Notes: a model not told the origin generated them from the letters alone. A DNA stretch of 21,010 nt from an uncultured Colwellia sp. (GCA_913020705.1 CAJWBY010000073.1:1-21010), one strand, 5' to 3'; shown: positions 1 to 8,847, numbered from the stretch's first letter. Program-made: numbers and translations.

Positions 1-1
1 C

Positions 2-97
2 AAATTCAAGTCCGGTCGAATGATGAAGGAACGTCTTCAACCTGAAGGCCCGGAGTTGTCCCAAGAAACCAGCGGTCTTCCTCCGATGACTCCCTGA
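2..97 (+). CDS. 3' end of an unidentified gene (partial)
   Basis: An open frame enters from the left edge and stops at TGA 95-97, leaving 31 C-terminal residues rich in Pro, Glu, Gln and Lys (it ends GLPPMTP). I do not recognise the family. The stop lies 14 bases before the GTG of the DegT-like frame, so the two were probably adjacent genes in the same source DNA, possibly a surface-polysaccharide locus, since DegT enzymes are common there. Base composition is clearly richer in G+C than the window beyond ~480, so it should be treated as part of the foreign segment at the contig end. It could also be a chance open frame. Confidence 0.35.
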   Translation, partial: KFKSGRMMKERLQPEGPELSQETSGLPPMTP

Positions 98-111
98 TCC
101 TGTCCGCTAAG

Positions 112-459
112 GTGTCTCTCCAAAATTCTGATTCCGCCTATCGCATTCCGCTTTCTAGGCCTCGCATCGAAGAGGTCGACAGGAAAGCTGTGGATCAGGT
201 TCTACGGAGTCTGCGACTCTCTGGTGGTTCTGAAACTCGAGAGTTAGAAAACGTCGCTTCCACAACTCTCGGTGTTCCCGTCGTTTCCTGCAGCAGTGGG
301 ACCGCAGGTCTCATTCTGGCTCTTCGGGCTCTGGGGATCGAATCGGGTGAGGTCATCACTCCCGCTCTTGGATTTATTGCCAGCGCTCATGCCATACGGG
401 CTGTAGGGGCCCAGCCTCGCTTCTGCGACGTTTCAAAAGAATCTTTGTGTTGTGGCGTA
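112..459 (+). pseudogene. N-terminal fragment of a DegT/DnrJ/EryC1-type aminotransferase, joined to zwf
   Basis: About 116 residues resemble the start of PLP-dependent DegT/DnrJ/EryC1 sugar aminotransferases, which make amino-sugar precursors for surface polysaccharides. Visible landmarks are the family opening IPLSRPRI (residues 12-19), the cofactor-phosphate loop SCSSGTAGL (about 59-67), and ITPALGFIASAHAI followed by the FCDV strand (about 82-109). Full-length members are roughly 370-400 residues with the PLP lysine near 180-200, so this piece lacks the catalytic lysine and cannot work. The start is taken as GTG 112; no convincing ribosome-binding site is visible. At about 460 the same frame continues into the C-terminus of glucose-6-phosphate dehydrogenase. 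Higher GC and codon choice unlike the rest of the window indicate DNA from another source. Confidence 0.7.
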
Positions 460-612
460 GATGAACTGGAAGCGGCTTGGACTTGGGCTGATAGTATAAT
501 TGAGGCATGGAAAACAAGTAATGAAGCACCTAAAGCTTACCCTGCAGGAACTTGGGGGCCGGTTGCATCACTCTCTATGATTGCAAGAGATGATCGCCAG
601 TGGGTTGAATAA
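460..612 (+). CDS. zwf: Glucose-6-phosphate 1-dehydrogenase, C-terminal ~50 residues only
   Basis: The last 50 codons (from DELEAAW to WVE, stop TAA 610-612) match the C-terminus of gammaproteobacterial Zwf, including the conserved stretch AGTWGPVAS. The complete enzyme, about 490 residues, oxidises glucose-6-phosphate to 6-phosphogluconolactone. Everything upstream, including the Rossmann domain and active site, is replaced by the DegT-like sequence. pgl starts 39 bases downstream, the expected zwf-pgl order, so the intact genome very probably carries a full zwf heading this operon. The codons here are AT-rich like the following genes. The breakpoint lies between about 455 and 480. Confidence 0.85.
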   Translation, partial: DELEAAWTWADSIIEAWKTSNEAPKAYPAGTWGPVASLSMIARDDRQWVE

Positions 613-651
613 ATAAATTTTAGAAATAATGTTAATTTTCAGGGAATAAAA

Positions 652-1347
652 ATGTATCAATTAAACGATTTCGCTCAGCGAGCTGATTTAGATAATGCTT
701 TGGCAAGTAACGTAGCTGAACTATTATCAAGTGCTATTAGCCAAAAAGGCAAAGCAAGCCTTGCTGTTTCTGGTGGTTCAACACCGAAAGGTTTTTTTAC
801 TGCATTATCCAAGAAAGAAATTGATTGGCAAAATGTGACAGTAACTTTAGCCGATGAACGTTGGGTTGATTTTGAATCAGATGCAAGCAATACACGTTTA
901 GTACATGAAAACCTGTTAAAAAATAAAGCCTCTGCAGCATCTTTTTTTCACCTTAAAAAAGAGGGTGAATGTAATAAAGAAACATTAATGCAAATAAACT
1001 GTGACGCTAAAGATAATTTACTTCCTTTAGATGTCCTAATTCTCGGTATGGGTGAAGATGGACATACTGCTTCTTTATTCCCATGTAGTGAACAAATTAC
1101 TGTAGCACTTGCGCTTGATAATTCTGATGCCTTAATGAAGGTTGTACCTACAACTGCTCCGAATGATCGCATAACGTTTACTTATGCGCATTTAGCACAA
1201 AGTAAAAATATTATTTTGCATGTTTGTGGTGAAGGTAAAAAGGTCGTTTTAGAAAAAGCACTTGCAAGTAACAATCAAAAAGAAATGCCAATAAGGGCAT
1301 TTTTACAAAACCCAGATATCAATACACATGTGTATTTGGCGGAGTAA
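652..1347 (+). CDS. pgl: 6-phosphogluconolactonase
   Basis: This 231-residue protein of the DevB/SOL type hydrolyses 6-phosphogluconolactone to 6-phosphogluconate in the cytoplasm. It is the second step shared by the oxidative pentose phosphate and Entner-Doudoroff routes. Visible family motifs are VSGGSTPKGFF (about 40-50), LADERWVDF (about 66-74) and GMGEDGHTASLFP (about 131-143). Length is normal for the family. The ATG at 652 is preceded by AGGGA six bases upstream. It sits between the zwf end and edd, with only 3 bases to edd, so it is cotranscribed. It belongs to the zwf-linked pgl family rather than the unrelated cycloisomerase-type Pgl of E. coli. Confidence 0.95.
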   Translation: MYQLNDFAQRADLDNALASNVAELLSSAISQKGKASLAVSGGSTPKGFFTALSKKEIDWQNVTVTLADERWVDFESDASNTRLVHENLLKNKASAASFFHLKKEGECNKETLMQINCDAKDNLLPLDVLILGMGEDGHTASLFPCSEQITVALALDNSDALMKVVPTTAPNDRITFTYAHLAQSKNIILHVCGEGKKVVLEKALASNNQKEMPIRAFLQNPDINTHVYLAE

Positions 1348-1350
1348 CGT

Positions 1351-3195
1351 ATGACTATTAAAATGAAGAAAGAAATTTTAGATATTACGAATCAAATTAT
1401 TGAACGTAGTAAGGATTCAAGAGCTAGATACTTAGCCAAAATCGAAGCTGAAAGCTCTCAAACAGTACATCGTGCTGGTCTATCATGCGGTAATTTAGCC
1501 CATGGTTTTGCTGCTTGTGGCAAAGAAGATAAAGCATCGTTACGTGGTATACATCACTCTGATATTGCGATTGTTTCAGCATATAATGACATGTTATCTG
1601 CTCATCAACCTTATGAAGCGTATCCTGCAATAATTAAAGCAGCTGTAAGAGACGCAGGTGGTGTTGCTCAGTTTGCTTCGGGTGTCCCTGCTATGTGTGA
1701 CGGCGTTACACAAGGTCAACCAGGAATGGACTTAAGCTTAATGAGCCGCGATGTCATTGCGATGTCTGCTGCTGTTGGTCTGTCTCACAATATGTTTGAT
1801 GGCGCATTAATGTTAGGTATTTGTGATAAAATCGTACCGGGCTTATTGATTGCTAGTATGACCTTTGGACATTTACCAACAGTTTTTATTCCTGCCGGCC
1901 CAATGCCTTCAGGTCTTCCTAATAAAGAAAAAGCGCGTGTACGTCAGCAATATGCTAAAGGTGAGGCAGATGAATCCGAATTGCTTGAAGCTGAGTCAGC
2001 ATCTTATCATTCAGCAGGTACTTGTACTTTCTTCGGTACGGCTAACTCAAACCAATTAGTTGTTGAAGTAATGGGCTTACATTTGCCTGGTGCGTCATTT
2101 ATTGCGCCTAATACGCAATTACGTGAAGAATTAACTAAAGCAGCTGCTCGTCAAGCAACACGTTTAACTCAGCAGTCTGGCAATTATATGCCAATAGGTA
2201 GAATGGTTGATGAACGCTCAATTGTAAATGCAATCGTTGCGTTACTTGCAACCGGTGGTTCAACTAACCTCACCATGCATATTATTGCTTTTGCAAAAGC
2301 AGCTGGCATTATTATTAACTTCCAAGACTTTAATGACCTATCTGAAGCCGTTCCATTATTAACGCGCATATACCCTAACGGTGAAGCCGACATAAACCAA
2401 TTTCAAGAAGCTGGCGGTATGGCATTGCTATTCAGAGAGTTGATTGAAGGTGGTTTAGTCTTCGAAGATGTAGAGACTATATGTGGCCGTGGTTTAACGA
2501 GATACACTAAAAAACCCGTGTTAGAAAACGGTGAACTTAAGTGGGTAGATTGTGTTGAAAAGTCTCTCGACGATACCATTATCGCGACAGTTGAAATTCC
2601 ATTCAAAGCGACTGGTGGTTTATGCGTACTTAAAGGTAACCTAGGTGTATCTGTGATAAAAACATCTTCTTTACGCGAAGGAAGTTTTGTAATTAAAGCA
2701 CCTGCTGTCGTTTTTGAAGATCAAAATGAATTACAAGTTGCATTTGATGCTGGTGAGTTAGAGAAAGATTTTGTTGCTGTAGTTAGGTTTCAAGGACCTA
2801 AAGCACGTGGTATGCCTGAATTGCATAAATTAACACCACCACTTGGTGTTTTACAAGATAAAGGTTTTAAAGTTGCTATGGTGACAGATGGTCGTATGTC
2901 TGGTGCATCTGGTAAAGTGCCTGCAGCAATTCATTTATGCCCAGAAGCTTTAGACGGCGGTTTGATCGCTAAAGTACAAACGGGTGATATGATTTTAGTT
3001 GACGGTGAATCTGGTGAATTAACCTTATTGGTTGATGAGGCCGAGTTGGCAAAACGTGATAACGCTATTTTTCAAGTTAATGGGCATCACCAAGGTATGG
3101 GACGAGAACTTTTTGGTTTCATGCGACGTAATTTAAGTACAGCTGAAACAGGTGCCTGTTCATTATTTGATGAAGTTGATGGACAAGCTTCATGA
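1351..3195 (+). CDS. edd: Phosphogluconate dehydratase (Entner-Doudoroff)
   Basis: This 614-residue member of the IlvD/Edd iron-sulfur dehydratase family converts 6-phosphogluconate to 2-keto-3-deoxy-6-phosphogluconate (KDPG). Recognisable family blocks include [60 protein letters not shown] and [12 protein letters not shown]. Their cysteines are the expected cluster ligands. Length is close to E. coli Edd (603). GGAG six bases before ATG 1351 lies inside the end of pgl. The stop overlaps the glk start by four bases (ATGA 3192-3195), so translation is probably coupled. No key residue appears to be missing. Confidence 0.96.
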   Translation: MTIKMKKEILDITNQIIERSKDSRARYLAKIEAESSQTVHRAGLSCGNLAHGFAACGKEDKASLRGIHHSDIAIVSAYNDMLSAHQPYEAYPAIIKAAVRDAGGVAQFASGVPAMCDGVTQGQPGMDLSLMSRDVIAMSAAVGLSHNMFDGALMLGICDKIVPGLLIASMTFGHLPTVFIPAGPMPSGLPNKEKARVRQQYAKGEADESELLEAESASYHSAGTCTFFGTANSNQLVVEVMGLHLPGASFIAPNTQLREELTKAAARQATRLTQQSGNYMPIGRMVDERSIVNAIVALLATGGSTNLTMHIIAFAKAAGIIINFQDFNDLSEAVPLLTRIYPNGEADINQFQEAGGMALLFRELIEGGLVFEDVETICGRGLTRYTKKPVLENGELKWVDCVEKSLDDTIIATVEIPFKATGGLCVLKGNLGVSVIKTSSLREGSFVIKAPAVVFEDQNELQVAFDAGELEKDFVAVVRFQGPKARGMPELHKLTPPLGVLQDKGFKVAMVTDGRMSGASGKVPAAIHLCPEALDGGLIAKVQTGDMILVDGESGELTLLVDEAELAKRDNAIFQVNGHHQGMGRELFGFMRRNLSTAETGACSLFDEVDGQAS

Positions 3196-4178
3196 GTAAG
3201 TCACCTATCAATTTAGTTGCTGACATTGGTGGAACTAATATCAGACTAGGTCTCGTCAATAATGACGGTTCCACGGGTGAAATTAAAACTTATCAATGTG
3301 ATAGGTTTAATAGTTTAGCTGATGTTATATGTGAGTATTTAGCGTTGCAAGATTGTGAAGGTAAAACAATCAACGCATGTTTAGCTATTGCGTGCCCAGT
3401 AGAAACTGACCAAATAACCATGACGAATTTGCCATGGACATTTTCTCAATCTGCTCTAAAAAAAGAACTAAATATTGACCAGTTATTCTTAATAAATGAT
3501 TACACAGCTATTGCCCATGCTATACCTTCACTTACCGATGCTCAGAAAGTGCAAATTGGTGAAGGGAAAGCGATTTCAGATAAACCCATTTCTATATGTG
3601 GCCCTGGAACTGGCTTAGGTGTTGCCAATTTAATTCCAACTAAAGACGGTTGGTGTTGCTTAGGTGGTGAAGGAGGGCATGTAGATTTTGCTCCCATTGA
3701 TTCAGATGAAGTTAAAATCTTAAATTATTTACTTGAAAGTAAACAACATAGGATTTCATATGAGCAATTATTATGTGGTAAAGGTTTAGAGCAAATTTAC
3801 CAAGCTTTTTTGTCAATTGACAACCTTCCTGAAAGTCATTTATCTGCTGAACAAATTTCAGCAAAAGCGATAGATGGTTCATGTTCTGTATGTGAAAAAG
3901 CATTGAATCAATTTTGTAACTCATTAGGCAGCTTTGCCGGTAATTTAGCGCTCACATTAGGTTGTTTTGGTGGTGTTTATATTGCCGGAGGGATTGTGCC
4001 CCGTTTTATAAGTTTTATACAAAATAGTGATTTTAGGCAACGTTTTGATGCGAAAGGCCGATTATCAAGTTTTATTAACAATATTCCGACGTATGTGATC
4101 ACCGAAGCTCAACCCGGTTTGATAGGGGCATCAGCCTATATTCGTCAACAATTATCTTCAATGAAAGGACAATTATAA
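3192..4178 (+). CDS. glk: Glucokinase (E. coli Glk type)
   Basis: This 328-residue ATP-dependent glucokinase phosphorylates free glucose to glucose-6-phosphate in the cytoplasm. It shows the phosphate-binding DIGGTNIRLGL (residues 11-21), LINDYTAIAHAIP with the catalytic Asp, ICGPGTGLGVANL, the signature GGEGGHVDFAP and GGVYIAGGIVPRF, all aligning with E. coli Glk (321 residues). It starts inside the last codons of edd (ATGA overlap) and eda begins 3 bases after its stop. Lying between edd and eda, it supplies the entry reaction for the same pathway, suggesting that internal glucose is taken in unphosphorylated and channelled to Entner-Doudoroff breakdown. Confidence 0.95.
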   Translation: MSKSPINLVADIGGTNIRLGLVNNDGSTGEIKTYQCDRFNSLADVICEYLALQDCEGKTINACLAIACPVETDQITMTNLPWTFSQSALKKELNIDQLFLINDYTAIAHAIPSLTDAQKVQIGEGKAISDKPISICGPGTGLGVANLIPTKDGWCCLGGEGGHVDFAPIDSDEVKILNYLLESKQHRISYEQLLCGKGLEQIYQAFLSIDNLPESHLSAEQISAKAIDGSCSVCEKALNQFCNSLGSFAGNLALTLGCFGGVYIAGGIVPRFISFIQNSDFRQRFDAKGRLSSFINNIPTYVITEAQPGLIGASAYIRQQLSSMKGQL

Positions 4179-4181
4179 ATA

Positions 4182-4829
4182 ATGAGCATAACAAAAAATT
4201 GGCAGTTGTTGCCAAAAGATATTTTCGCTATGGGGCCAATAGTGCCTGTTCTTGTTATCAAAGATGTTGAAGATGCATTACCTATTGCACGCGCATTACT
4301 GGCCGCAGGAATAAAAGTGTTAGAAGTTACTTTACGTACTCCAGCGGCACTTGATGTTATAAAAATTATTGCTGACGAACTACCAGAAGCTTGTATTGGT
4401 GCAGGAACGGTTACAAATCGTGAAATGCTTCAACGTTGTCAAGATGCAGGAGCTAAGTTTGCTATTAGCCCTGGATTAACTAAAGATTTATTACAAGCTG
4501 GTAATGAGGGTAATATTGCTCTTATCCCGGGTATATCATCTATTTCAGAAATGATGGATGGTATTGATTATGGTTACGATCACTTGAAATTTTTCCCAGC
4601 AGAAGCTTCTGGTGGTGTTAAGGCTATTCAATCAATTGGTGGCCCATTCCCAGATATTCGTTTTTGCCCAACAGGTGGAATCAATTTAAGTAATATAAAC
4701 AATTACCTAGCATTATCAAATGTTGCTTGTTGTGGTGGTTCTTGGTTGGTTACAGACGAAATAATCAAAAACAAAGACTGGTCAAAAATTACTGAATTAG
4801 CTAAACAAGCTTTAGCAGCTGTAAAATAG
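4182..4829 (+). CDS. eda: KDPG/KHG aldolase
   Basis: This 215-residue class I aldolase splits KDPG into pyruvate and glyceraldehyde-3-phosphate, completing the Entner-Doudoroff route. The active-site residues are in place: Glu48 and Arg52 in VLEVTLRT, and the Schiff-base Lys136 in LKFFPAE. Each is offset by three from E. coli Glu45, Arg49 and Lys133. GAGTV, AISPGLT, PGISS and the phosphate-binding FCPTGGI and CCGGSWLV are also seen. The start ATG 4182 follows the glk stop by 3 bases, with AAGGA about 12 bases upstream. It is the last gene of the operon and is followed by a strong terminator hairpin. Confidence 0.96.
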   Translation: MSITKNWQLLPKDIFAMGPIVPVLVIKDVEDALPIARALLAAGIKVLEVTLRTPAALDVIKIIADELPEACIGAGTVTNREMLQRCQDAGAKFAISPGLTKDLLQAGNEGNIALIPGISSISEMMDGIDYGYDHLKFFPAEASGGVKAIQSIGGPFPDIRFCPTGGINLSNINNYLALSNVACCGGSWLVTDEIIKNKDWSKITELAKQALAAVK

Positions 4830-4850
4830 TACTATTACCAAAGAACAATT

Positions 4851-4911
4851 AAAGCTGAAGTTCCACTGATATAGAGAATCTCTTTATTATTAGTGTAACT
4901 TCAGCTTTTTT
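4851..4911 (+). terminator. Rho-independent terminator of the zwf-pgl-edd-glk-eda operon
   Basis: A perfect 12-bp stem (AAAGCTGAAGTT 4851-4862 with AACTTCAGCTTT 4897-4908) ends in a run of six T (4906-4911). Inside the stem, CACTGATA (4864-4871) pairs with TATTAGTG (4888-4895) with one G-U pair, and AGAG/CTCT closes a small apical loop, making one unusually long hairpin. It lies 21 bases after the eda stop. Confidence 0.9.
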
Positions 4912-5141
4912 AGTATTGTCGATTATAAAATTTCTGATTATCAATTCTTTCGTATTTCATTAATAAGCTTGTTTATTCCTCATTTCACTCTTCAATTTTA
5001 ACTTTATGTCGTGTAGCTATTAAGTCTATTATCTATCAGATTAATAAGCTTAAATGAAGGGAATTGTTTATAAAGGCGGGCTGTTTGAGGACTCTATGGT
5101 GGAGTTTATCTACTCATCATTATAAATTTTTCATATAAAAT
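4912..5141. other. AT-rich spacer between the eda and gapA terminators, no convincing gene
   Basis: The eda stop and the gapA stop are 368 bases apart. Apart from the two terminators I see no clear gene here. TTAATAAGCTT occurs twice (around 4959 and 5041). A 23-codon frame from ATG 5054 to TAA 5125 has no visible ribosome-binding site and is probably chance. The stretch from about 5060 to 5110 is less AT-rich than its surroundings. Confidence 0.5.
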
Positions 5142-5168
5142 AAGCCAAATGATGACATTTGGCTTTTT
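5142..5168. terminator. Bidirectional terminator between eda and gapA, mainly for gapA
   Basis: A 10-bp stem, AAGCCAAATG (5142-5151) and CATTTGGCTT (5156-5165), encloses the four-base loop ATGA. It is followed by T-runs in both directions: TTTTT on the plus strand and TTATTTT on the minus strand. gapA (minus) stops about 30 bases before it, so this is the expected gapA terminator, and it also backs up the eda terminator. Confidence 0.85.
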
Positions 5169-5197
5169 AGGTTTAATCAAACTGCTTTAATTGTTTA

Positions 5198-6211
<1,014 letters not shown>

Positions 6212-6225
6212 TTAAATAAAAATAA

Positions 6226-6240
6226 TGTAGTAAAATTACA
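6226..6240. promoter_or_regulatory. Putative HexR operator upstream of gapA
   Basis: TGTAGTAAAATTACA differs at two central or near-central positions from the published HexR consensus TGTAATTAAATTACA, counting the variable A/T centre, and is flanked by A and T that extend the dyad. HexR is the sugar-phosphate-responsive RpiR-family regulator of zwf, edd, eda, gap and related genes in Shewanella and other gammaproteobacteria. The site lies 24 bases before the gapA start and 162 bases before gnd, so gapA is the likely target. A possible but weak -10 (TATAAA, 6257-6252 on the minus strand) would put the box just after the transcription start, which would suit repression. Confidence 0.7.
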
Positions 6241-6301
6241 TCATTTTGAGATTTATACAAGATAAATTTTCATTTTACTGGGCTTTATAGCTGGAAAGGT
6301 C

Positions 6302-6353
6302 GTTTTATTACGAATCAGCTTGAGTTTTATTACTAGGCTGCTTGTTTTGTTCG
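6302..6353. repeat. Short direct repeats upstream of gnd
   Basis: GTTTTATTAC occurs at 6302-6311 and again at 6324-6333, 22 bases apart. A weaker copy, GTTTTGTTCG, lies at 6344-6353. The spacing is close to two helical turns, and the array ends about 50 bases before the gnd ATG. It could be a direct-repeat operator. In AT-rich DNA, chance is a serious alternative. Confidence 0.3.
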
Positions 6354-6402
6354 TGATAGAATTCTGACCATTATATTTCTCAGTTTTTATGGATTTTCTA
6401 AT

Positions 6403-7941
6403 ATGACACAAGATAATGGTTTGTGTGACATAGGCTTTATAGGCCTTGGTGTAATGGGTAAGAATTTAGTGCTAAACTTAGCCGATAATGGCTATAGTAT
6501 TGCCGCTTTTGATTTAGATAATGAAAAAGTTAAAGGTGTTATCGCCCAAGACAAATTAGAAAATGGTGAAAATAAACAACGTGTTCATGGTTGCTCTTCA
6601 TATACTGAATTATTATCAAGGCTAAAAACACCTCATCTCATTGTTCTTTCTGTACCTGCAGGCGCTCCTGTTGACCAAGTTTCTGAAAGTTTAATTGGTG
6701 CGGGCATACAACCTGACGACATAATTATAGATACGGGAAACAGCCTTTGGGTTGATACGGTAGCGCGAGAGAAAAAATATAAAAGTAACTTTATTTTATT
6801 TTCATCGGCAGTTTCTGGCGGCGAAGTTGGTGCCCGTTTTGGACCGGCACTTATGCCAAGTGGTTCTCCATATGCATGGACTCGAATTAAGCCGATATGG
6901 GAAGCTATATCAGCAAAAGTAGATGCAAAAACAGGAAAACCATTAGAGCGAAGTAAACCTGGAGAAACCATTGACCAAGGTGAACCTTGCGCTGCTTATA
7001 TTGGTCCAGCAGGAGCAGGCCATTATGTGAAAATGGTACATAACGGTATTGAGTATGCTGATATGCAAATTATTTGCGAGGCCTATCATACGTTGCGCGC
7101 CGGATTGAAATTATCAACTGATGAAATCGCTGATATATTTGAACAGTGGAACAAAGGGCCATTAGACAGTTATTTAATGGAAATTTCTGTAGAAGTGCTT
7201 CGTCATAAAGTAACCGAAGATAATATTCCACTTGTCGATTTGATCCTTGATAAAGCTGGGCAAAAAGGGACAGGGCTTTGGACTGCAATGAGCAGTCTAG
7301 AATTAGGAACACCGGCACCTACTATCGCTCAAGCAGTATATGCCCGTTCTATATCTTCTTTTAAAGAACTAAGAGTGGAGAGTTCAAGTATTCTAAATGG
7401 ACCTGAAACTATTGAGTTAAGTGCTCAAGAAAGAACAGAATTTATTGCTCGTTTACATGATGCCATATATTGCGCAAAAATATGTGCTTATGCACAAGGC
7501 TTTCAGTTAATGAAGTTAGCTGAGAAAGAGCACGGTTGGGAGTTGGACTTTGCGAGTATTGCAAAAATATGGCGTGCAGGTTGTATTATTCGAGCTGCAT
7601 TTTTACAGTCGATTACTGAAGCTTTTGAACGTAACGCAAAGTTAGACAATTTAATGTTGGATGAGTTTTTTGCTAAACAATTAAATGCTCATCAAATGAA
7701 TTGGCGTAAAACGGTTGCAGAAACAGCGTTAATGGGGATTTCAACCAGTGCAATAACTTCATCCCTTAATTACTATGATGCAATGCGCACGGCTGTTTTA
7801 CCTGCAAACTTATTACAAGGTCAGCGTGACTTTTTTGGTGCTCATACTTTTGAGCGTTTAGATCAAGAAAGAGGCAAGAAATTTCATGTTGAATGGTCTC
7901 AACCGGATCGTGAAATGATTGATCTTAGCCATTCAAAATAA
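6403..7941 (+). CDS. gnd: 6-phosphogluconate dehydrogenase (decarboxylating), long form
   Basis: This 512-residue protein matches the Gnd family, which oxidatively decarboxylates 6-phosphogluconate to ribulose-5-phosphate. It shows GFIGLGVMGKNL (11-22), SAVSGGEVGA, GAGHYVKMVHNGIEYADM with the catalytic Lys, His, Asn and Glu, GQKGTGLWT, and C-terminal GQRDFFGAHTFERLD with the substrate Arg and His. E. coli Gnd has 468 residues. The extra length includes an insertion of roughly 20 residues just before GEPCAAYIG (about residues 173-192). At the end of the second Rossmann strand it reads AAFDLDNEK, where E. coli has FNRS, the Asn-Arg that holds the NADP 2'-phosphate, so NAD preference is possible. 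Start ATG 6403 has only a weak GGA upstream. It is divergent from gapA. Confidence 0.93.
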   Translation: MTQDNGLCDIGFIGLGVMGKNLVLNLADNGYSIAAFDLDNEKVKGVIAQDKLENGENKQRVHGCSSYTELLSRLKTPHLIVLSVPAGAPVDQVSESLIGAGIQPDDIIIDTGNSLWVDTVAREKKYKSNFILFSSAVSGGEVGARFGPALMPSGSPYAWTRIKPIWEAISAKVDAKTGKPLERSKPGETIDQGEPCAAYIGPAGAGHYVKMVHNGIEYADMQIICEAYHTLRAGLKLSTDEIADIFEQWNKGPLDSYLMEISVEVLRHKVTEDNIPLVDLILDKAGQKGTGLWTAMSSLELGTPAPTIAQAVYARSISSFKELRVESSSILNGPETIELSAQERTEFIARLHDAIYCAKICAYAQGFQLMKLAEKEHGWELDFASIAKIWRAGCIIRAAFLQSITEAFERNAKLDNLMLDEFFAKQLNAHQMNWRKTVAETALMGISTSAITSSLNYYDAMRTAVLPANLLQGQRDFFGAHTFERLDQERGKKFHVEWSQPDREMIDLSHSK

Positions 7942-8010
7942 AACGATTAAGTCATTATCTATTTTACAACGATTAGATAATTGATTACGTGTGGTTTGTT
8001 TAATCTATAT

Positions 8011-8037
8011 GAGGCTTATGTTGAAATCATAAGCCTC
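8011..8037. terminator. Hairpin between convergent gnd and the lipoprotein gene
   Basis: A perfect 10-bp stem, GAGGCTTATG (8011-8020) and CATAAGCCTC (8028-8037), has a seven-base loop. There is no strong T-run on either side, so it may be a weak shared terminator or an mRNA 3'-end stabiliser. A second AT-only dyad, ATTATCTA (7954-7961) and TAGATAAT (7974-7981), lies just after the gnd stop. Confidence 0.55.
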
Positions 8038-8046
8038 TGCCATAAA

Positions 8047-8847
8047 CTAAACTTTTGGTGATTTAAATGTCCTGCTTTCAATCTTATCTAGTGTAATAAC
8101 AGCAATCTTATCTAATAATACCTTATCTAATTTATAACCAACTATATAATCATTTAAAGATTTTTCACTCACTTGTTCATTGTCTGGTGAGTACAAACGT
8201 AATATTCGTAACCAAATATAAACTTGCTTAGGTTGACGCTCTTCAAGAAAAACAGTTGATATTGATTGAAAAACCTCTGGATATATAATTTCGTCTTCTT
8301 GATATAACTCAAGCGATCTATAAAGTAATCTTAAGGTTTTCTTAGGATCTATCTTTGTATAATGAGTGGCTAAATTATACTGCGAATGTGAATTCTCTAG
8401 CGCTTCTGTTCCTTCTTGTGCCATAAATTTAGCTAAAGATGCCTCATTGATATATCTTGACCAATGATAATAAAGTAGGTGAGGGTGATCTGACTGTTCA
8501 GTTTCTTTAGATATTTCTGCAATACGTTTTTTAGCTGTAATTGAATTATTTACACGCATCATTTGTTTTTGTTTTAATTTAATATGTTCAATTTTTGATG
8601 CATGGTCCATACACTTTGCATAATGTTCATATCCAATCAATTGATTGTATTTATGTATATCTGATGGCTCTAATTTTTGCTCTAAATTAGCAAATCCCAC
8701 CTTAATACGCTCACGTTTACACCAGGAATCTTGTTCGAATTCATTGCAAATTTCGGTGTTGTTATCACAAAGCTCAGCAAAGCTAGGTTTGTTATCACAA
8801 GCAGGTAACAATAAAAGCAGTAAAAAGCATCCAAATATTTTTTTCAT
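8047..8847 (-). CDS. DUF2989-like putative lipoprotein
   Basis: This 266-residue protein begins MKKIFGCFLLLLLLPAC: a short basic start, a leucine-rich hydrophobic segment and a lipobox LPAC with the modifiable Cys at 17, so it is probably lipid-anchored after signal peptidase II cleavage. The next residue is Asp18, which in enterobacterial rules would favour inner-membrane retention. The mature part has several cysteines early on (LCDNNTEIC, DSWCKRER) and a helical remainder (for example HSQYNLATHYTKIDPKKTLRLLYRSLELY) that looks TPR-like. The Cys-containing opening resembles DUF2989 family proteins of Shewanella and Vibrio relatives, from memory. Function is unknown. It is divergent from the long gap gene and convergent with gnd. 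Confidence 0.75.
   Translation of the reverse strand: MKKIFGCFLLLLLLPACDNKPSFAELCDNNTEICNEFEQDSWCKRERIKVGFANLEQKLEPSDIHKYNQLIGYEHYAKCMDHASKIEHIKLKQKQMMRVNNSITAKKRIAEISKETEQSDHPHLLYYHWSRYINEASLAKFMAQEGTEALENSHSQYNLATHYTKIDPKKTLRLLYRSLELYQEDEIIYPEVFQSISTVFLEERQPKQVYIWLRILRLYSPDNEQVSEKSLNDYIVGYKLDKVLLDKIAVITLDKIESRTFKSPKV

Noticed and set aside
112..612. A genuine DegT-Zwf fusion protein
   Set aside because: The aminotransferase part ends before its PLP lysine and the Zwf part is only the last 50 residues, so neither half could function; composition shifts at the join.
2687..2701. HexR-like TGTAATTAAA inside edd
   Set aside because: Only the left half of the operator matches and the right half does not; it lies in coding sequence and fits codon choice.
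5054..5125. 23-codon open frame between eda and gapA
   Set aside because: No Shine-Dalgarno, no recognised similarity, and it lies between two terminators; chance is the simpler explanation.
6633..6971. 112-residue open frame on the minus strand within gnd
   Set aside because: It is opposite a clearly conserved gene and shows no family features of its own.
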